Source: Larimichthys crocea | Taxonomy: Eukaryota > Chordata > Actinopteri > Sciaenidae | Assembly (NCBI RefSeq): GCF_000972845.2 | Contig: NW_020853550.1 | Coordinates: 1-64,000, forward strand | DNA length: 64,000 bases | Direction: 5' to 3' | Program-made: the position numbers and the translations under genes | In this document: positions 60,501 through 64,000 of the stretch, piece after piece | Layout of the letters: every line of letters starts with the position of its first letter | Position numbering within the stretch: the first letter of the stretch is position 1 | Notes under the pieces: generated by a model | Told to the model about the DNA's origin: nothing | The model's input: only the letters and a program-made list of their open reading frames with translations | The model's database searches: none

Positions 60501-61155
60501 AGAAAATGAGGTTAAGCAGGCTAATGGTGAGGCTCCGTCACCTAGTGGGTGTCCAGAGAATCGTTTGTTTGTCCCGGTTGATATGCGCCCACAGGTGATC
60601 CACTGGGCCCACACCTCGCTGCTTTCCTGCCATCCGGGAGTCAGAAGAACGATGTTCGCTATCTCCCGGAGGTTCTGGTGGCCCTCCATGGAGCCGGAGG
60701 TCCGGGAGTACGTAGAGGCATGTTCGGTCTGCGCCCGGAACAAGACGTCCTCCGGGTCACGCATGGGTCTCCTGCAGCCACTTCCCATCCCCTCCAGACC
60801 GTGGTCCGACATCTCGGTGGACTTCGTCACGGGGCTCCCGGTCTCTCAAGGCAACACCACTGTCCTCACAGTGGTGGACAGATTCTCCAAGATGTCTAGA
60901 TTCATTGCTTTGCCTAAACTGCCCTCTGCCAAAGAAACGGCGGAGATCATGATGATCAATGTTTTCAAAGTTCACGGATTTCCCAAAGACATTGTGTCAG
61001 ACCGGGGCCCCCAGTTCGTCTCCAGGTTCTGGAGGGAGTTCTGCCGACTCATCGGAGCCAAATCCAGCCTGACCTCGGGTTATCACCCGGAGGCCAACGG
61101 CCAGACCGAACGCCTCAACCTGTGGGACAGTGGGTCCCGTCTCGTTATATCCTAG
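57562..61155 (+). CDS. fused Gag-Pol polyprotein with truncated integrase
   Basis: One 1,197-codon ORF beginning at the ATG 16 bp after the 5' LTR. Gag has an N-terminal helical region and a CCHC zinc knuckle (about residues 312-327). The aspartic protease carries DSGA near residue 364, reverse transcriptase has the YLDD catalytic motif near residue 686, and RNase H has the DAS motif near residue 834. Integrase shows the HHCC zinc module (from about 1013), Asp near 1086, Asp near 1146 and Glu near 1177. Gag and pol need no frameshift. Shortly after the catalytic Glu a deletion near 61119-61125 joins to the extreme 3' part of pol in another frame, removing the integrase C-terminal/chromodomain region and ending at a premature TAG. 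Codon use is GC-richer than helz2. Confidence 0.9.
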   Translation: MDSAGIEQLTTALRAQEARLSRQEEFQTAMASQMGLLSSQLQSLHDHLVQTNAAPEPPVAAVTPPVNPVPTMTVVGAACKLAPPVRFSGELGLCKTFLIDCSIHYELNPQAFPTDRSKIAFMISHLARRAKAWASAEWSRDSPVCRSLTEFEKTLQKIFDPVTTNREKARELSGLKQGNNSVCDYAIQFRTLSAEIGWNSTALYDVFLKGLAAPIQDLLVPLDLPTDLDSLIALAIRTDNRAHQLRQQRTMRPPPMERPIRPQAPGWPAARRSSPEQHHHPPPEGEGEPMQLGRARLSPEERQKRLKEGRCFYCGEPGHLVATCTAKKNLVVSNFKGAGIPPRTLTTVQVKNHTTSELKALIDSGADESLIDWHLAEQLGLKTELLAKPIRAKALNGQDLFSITHITAPFKLNINNHQENIRLYVFKSPSQTLILGQPWLHRHNPHINWRSGEILGWGADCENDCLRRPLQGEEVTGINLISVNPVTGPNYPDLSSVPSCYHHLKEVFNKTKALSLPPHRPYDCAIDLIPGSTIPKGRLYAVSGPEKEAMREYIDTSLKAGLIRPSSSPAGAGFFFVGKKDGSLRPCIDYSPLNDITIKNRYPLPLMSSVFDQLQQAQIFTKLDLRNAYHLVRIREGDEWKTGFNTPSGHYEYMVMPFGLTNAPAVFQAMINDVLRDFLDHFVYVYLDDILIYSPDLTTHQDHVTQVLKRLLENKLYVKAEKSEFHADTVSFLGFIVAPGRVQMDPAKISAVVDWPTPDSRKKVQQFLGFANFYRRFIRGFSAIAAPLHALTSTKVQFRWSPEADAAFRDLKHRFTSAPILTLPDPRRQFVVEVDASNEGIGAILSQRSEQDGKMHPCAFLSRRLSKAERNYDVGNRELLAVKLALEEWRHWLEGADHPFIVWTDHKNLEYIKTAKRLNSRQARWALFFNRFSFSLSYRPGSRNVKPDALSRLFDPEPVAKDPETILPLSCVVGALTWQIENEVKQANGEAPSPSGCPENRLFVPVDMRPQVIHWAHTSLLSCHPGVRRTMFAISRRFWWPSMEPEVREYVEACSVCARNKTSSGSRMGLLQPLPIPSRPWSDISVDFVTGLPVSQGNTTVLTVVDRFSKMSRFIALPKLPSAKETAEIMMINVFKVHGFPKDIVSDRGPQFVSRFWREFCRLIGAKSSLTSGYHPEANGQTERLNLWDSGSRLVIS

Positions 61156-61237
61156 ACTCTTCCCTCATCACTGACTTCCACAGGGACCACCCTGACCAGC
61201 CTGGGCCGTCAGGAGTCGGCCCTAGAGGGGGGGGTAC

Positions 61238-61385
61238 TGTCACATTAGCCAGGTCTCATAAGAATAGACAGAGTTTCATAGCCTGTTCTTTTCATCACTC
61301 TTCTAAGAAGATCCTGACTCCAATAAAGTGTGCTTTTTCGTTATATCCTCTGCATCTGAGTCCTCATTCCCGTCCTGGTCTGACA
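61238..61385 (+). repeat. 3' LTR
   Basis: 148 bp, same as the 5' copy base for base on inspection; preceded by the polypurine tract and followed by the CTAAA target duplication. Confidence 0.93.
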
Positions 61386-61390
61386 CTAAA

Positions 61391-62312
61391 GATGTGAAAC
61401 AGAGTCATCTCAAATATAAGATGTAAAATGACTTCTGTAAAGAAAAATGCAGCAACATGAATTTTACCTAAGAAACTAGTGGAAGATATGTATGCCCACC
61501 TCAAGTCATTCCAACCAACATCTGTGAAGGTTCCAAGGTGATCTACAGAAAACTGGCTTTCACAACTACAGACAGTCTACCATCAGCTTCAGGTTGGAAT
61601 GAACAACAAAACTATTTCATAAAATCTGCCATTCTGTAAGTGCTCTTCACAGTGAACACCCTATTAGGTGTTGCTTCACATCACTTGTCTGCTCTGTCTG
61701 ATGGCCAGAGAGATAAGAGATCATTTAGAGCTGATCAGTTTCAGACACCTCCATGTTCAACATAAACATAACAACATCTTAATGCTTTTATAGTATGTAT
61801 GTTGGAACAGGTGAATCAGGTAAAGTCTCAGGAGGCTGAAAACAGTTGTATAAGGCTCTGCACAAGTTTTTTAAAGTCTGAGAAAACACATTTGCATACA
61901 CAAACACCCGTTATGCGTGTCATATTTTTAGAAATGTGTGTGCCATTGTCTGCCCTGCTGTAAGCTGCTATGGACAAGTCAATTCACACTATCTAATTAT
62001 ATTATGGGGAGTATAGGGACCAGAGTTTCAGAGCTCGACTCCCTCAAAGGATTTAAAGTCAGGATAACTCGGCCTCTACTGAACCAATTTAGACCACAAT
62101 TTTTCTTAAACACATATTTAACACACTCTCTATAAATATGAACATATCTCCAGTATGTTTACATTTCAAATAAATACAGGGTAACAGGCCTGAGGCTGAA
62201 AGAGATCTACTCTTTATGCAAAATATAATTCATATGTATGGCTGCATATATAATGTAGTTCTGATAATGAGCATAAGGGGGCCTTTTGATACTACCTGTA
62301 CAGGTATGAGCT

Positions 62313-62350
<38 letters not shown>

Positions 62351-63240
62351 TTTAATAATGTTATTCAGTTTCATAAGCGATGATGTCAGTGCAGGACAAA
62401 GACTGCATTCTGTCATTCAACCTGAAATCCTGCTGACTATTTGGACTTCATGGAATTGACAAACAAATTATAAGACTGTTCTAACCACAGAGCACAAAAA
62501 TACTTATCCACATCCTGGGACTAACGTCTTCACTCTGCTGTAAGCTTGCCAAAGGCCTGTCCCTGATTATGCTCCATCTTGGAGCGCTACAGTCTGTGCA
62601 TGTAGGGCTTTGATAACACACCTTAATCCAAGACAGAGGCTATAAGAGAAGCTTTAAGTAGTTTCATGAAACACCAGACTTGCATGCAGACTTGGAGCTT
62701 TAATGTGTTCTAATAAAGTAAACTGTGCAATGGAGTTACATCCATCATAGTATATCTGTCAACAAATATTTTCTCATGATATAAGTTAGTCACCATAAGA
62801 ATATTTATAGTAAATGAGTAAATGAAATAACTGATAAGCAGTGAATGGATGGATGGAGCTGGAAATTCCTACATACCTGGAAAAAACAACAACAACTCAG
62901 TTTCAGAGTAATATGATGTATGCAATCAGAGAATTGAACAAAACTGTGTCAATAAAATTCATAAAATTGCATTAAACGATTTCCATTTTCTGTATTCATT
63001 CATAGAACTGAAATAAACTGAATTATCTGCACAATTGAGACATTAATTGCAAAGGTCAAACAGTTCATGGAGATGTAGCCCAATTAATGCATGAAAAAAA
63101 CAACACATAAAATGATATGTTATCCCATAAATGTATTTTGTTTGGTTATTTGGTTATGTTCTTTGTTTGGTTGGTTAAATTAACTTGCCGCGTTTGTGAT
63201 TAAAATAATGATTAATTTGATCTAAACAGTCTATTTTGAC
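61391..63240. other. intergenic, nothing recognised
   Basis: AT-rich without exon-like ORFs. A (CA)n lies at 62318-62349. Confidence 0.5.
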
Positions 63241-63244
63241 CTGA

Positions 63245-63436
63245 GACGTCATCAGAGACCCGCAGCCTCCTCAGGCAGCGTGCTCCTACACGTGCCCTCG
63301 CGGGGTAAGGACGCGCGCACGTGAACCACCATGCTGGACGGAGCTGAATGGGAGAAACCATCCTTGGAAAAATGGCGGGGGTGGAAATCACAAATAAAGT
63401 ACTGTAAAACGACGAATACGTCTCCAGGTCATTGAA
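63245..63436 (+). promoter_or_regulatory. candidate CpG promoter and first exon of a further + strand gene
   Basis: A CpG-rich patch (GACGTCAT, CGCGGGG, GCGCGCACGTG) inside AT-rich DNA is followed by a YY1-type AAAATGGCGG (63368-63377), often near vertebrate start sites, and a strong donor GAA/GTGAGT at 63437. No coding exon of the gene lies in the window. Confidence 0.35.
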
Positions 63437-63849
63437 GTGAGTATTAAGCACATTATATTAGAAATATTCAAACGACAGCTGACCTTTATTCCACGTGTAA
63501 ATTAAAATGTCGTTCTGTATGACGTCAGTGTTTGTGTAATTTAGCTCGGATGAAGTTAAAATAAAGACGTTTGAGTGAGACGCAGCAATGTGTCCGTTAC
63601 ATGTATTAAACGAATAACGTGTTGAAGATCGTCCAGTGCTCACAGACACAGGAACAGACAGGCTCCGTCTGTGTGTTTGTTTTTTCACCGGGATTTTGGT
63701 ACCCCGTGTTCTTTTGCAATGGTACATCACCTGAGCTCTGCAACCAGTCCCCAAAGGGCGTCAAGCGGCTGCGTAGAGGTCGACATAGGTCGGAAGTGTG
63801 TATATTTTTGGATGGAAATTATCTATGCAATTGCAATCTATCTAAAAAA

Positions 63850-63884
63850 GAAAAAAACTTGAATTTTCTTCGGGATAAATAAAG

Positions 63885-63927
<43 letters not shown>
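63850..63927. repeat. LINE 3' tail and (TATC)n microsatellite
   Basis: TTGAATTTTCTTCGGGATAA then ATAAAGTATC and about eleven TATC units, the usual fish LINE tail format. Confidence 0.75.
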
Positions 63928-64000
63928 TGAAATGCATAAGTTCTGCATTTTGGCCTGTTAGTGTAAGAACCTAACGTTCAGGCTTTATTTTGAAGGTCTT

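Larger units (their letters stand above)
57398..61385 (+). mobile_element. Ty3/Gypsy LTR retrotransposon, near-complete and young
   Basis: Bounded by identical 148-bp direct repeats (57398-57545 and 61238-61385) starting TGTCACATT and ending GGTCTGACA. CTAAA flanks both sides (57393-57397, 61386-61390), a perfect 5-bp target duplication. A purine run (AGAGGGGGGGG) precedes the 3' LTR as the polypurine tract. The domain order gag, protease, RT, RNase H, integrase in one ORF is that of Ty3/Gypsy. The integrase C-terminus is lost through an internal deletion, so this copy is unlikely to be autonomous. It sits same-strand, 95 bp past the helz2 poly(A) signal. Confidence 0.95.

Noticed and set aside
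61122..61397. Separate 91-codon ORF at the end of the Ty3/Gypsy element
   Set aside because: It is the out-of-frame remnant of the pol 3' end running into the LTR, not an independent gene.

Overview
This window is teleost fish genomic DNA, probably percomorph. It has intron-rich vertebrate genes, long (CA)n, (AAT)n and (TATC)n microsatellites, tRNA-derived SINEs, L2 and L1/Tx1-like LINE remnants, several hAT-type MITEs and one Ty3/Gypsy retrotransposon. Prokaryotic features are absent. All coordinates were read by eye; exon boundaries were chosen by GT-AG (once GC-AG) sites plus an unbroken reading frame.

Layout. (1) 1-7,960: a large minisatellite of about 42-bp units (also a 37-bp short form) that switches orientation several times. 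Fragments of a retroviral-type integrase and of a SAMD3-like gene lie inside it, and its right part carries a roughly 1.03-kb tandem duplication holding two near-consensus RE1/NRSE (REST) motifs. (2) 7,960-11,000: gene-free, with GCTAAT-type and 50-bp tandem repeats. (3) 11,472-34,462: a complete stathmin-family gene, best matched to stmn3 (SCLIP), with 5 coding exons and 181 codons. It has a 16.4-kb first intron full of transposons and a last intron with a GC donor. (4) 34,700-36,700: a solo-LTR-like repeat and an L1/Tx1-like LINE 3' fragment. (5) 36,880-57,303: helz2. An ISRE-containing candidate promoter and probable non-coding 5' exons are followed by 19 coding exons (39,681-56,599) that join into an uninterrupted 2,952-aa protein: CCCH/C2H2 zinc fingers, an UPF1-like helicase, an RNB (RNase II) domain and a second UPF1-like helicase. 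(6) 57,398-61,385: a young Ty3/Gypsy element with identical 148-bp LTRs, a perfect 5-bp target duplication and a truncated integrase, just past the helz2 3' end. (7) 61,386-64,000: mostly featureless, then a CpG-rich, YY1-motif stretch that may be the promoter and first exon of a further + strand gene.

The order stmn3 then helz2 on one strand recalls the human 20q13.33 order STMN3-GMEB2-HELZ2, but no GMEB2-like sequence was seen. The two genes are not functionally linked: stmn3 is a neuronal tubulin-binding phosphoprotein, helz2 an interferon-inducible nuclease-helicase. Each has a plausible matching cis-element nearby: RE1 motifs 5-6 kb upstream of stmn3 and an ISRE upstream of helz2.
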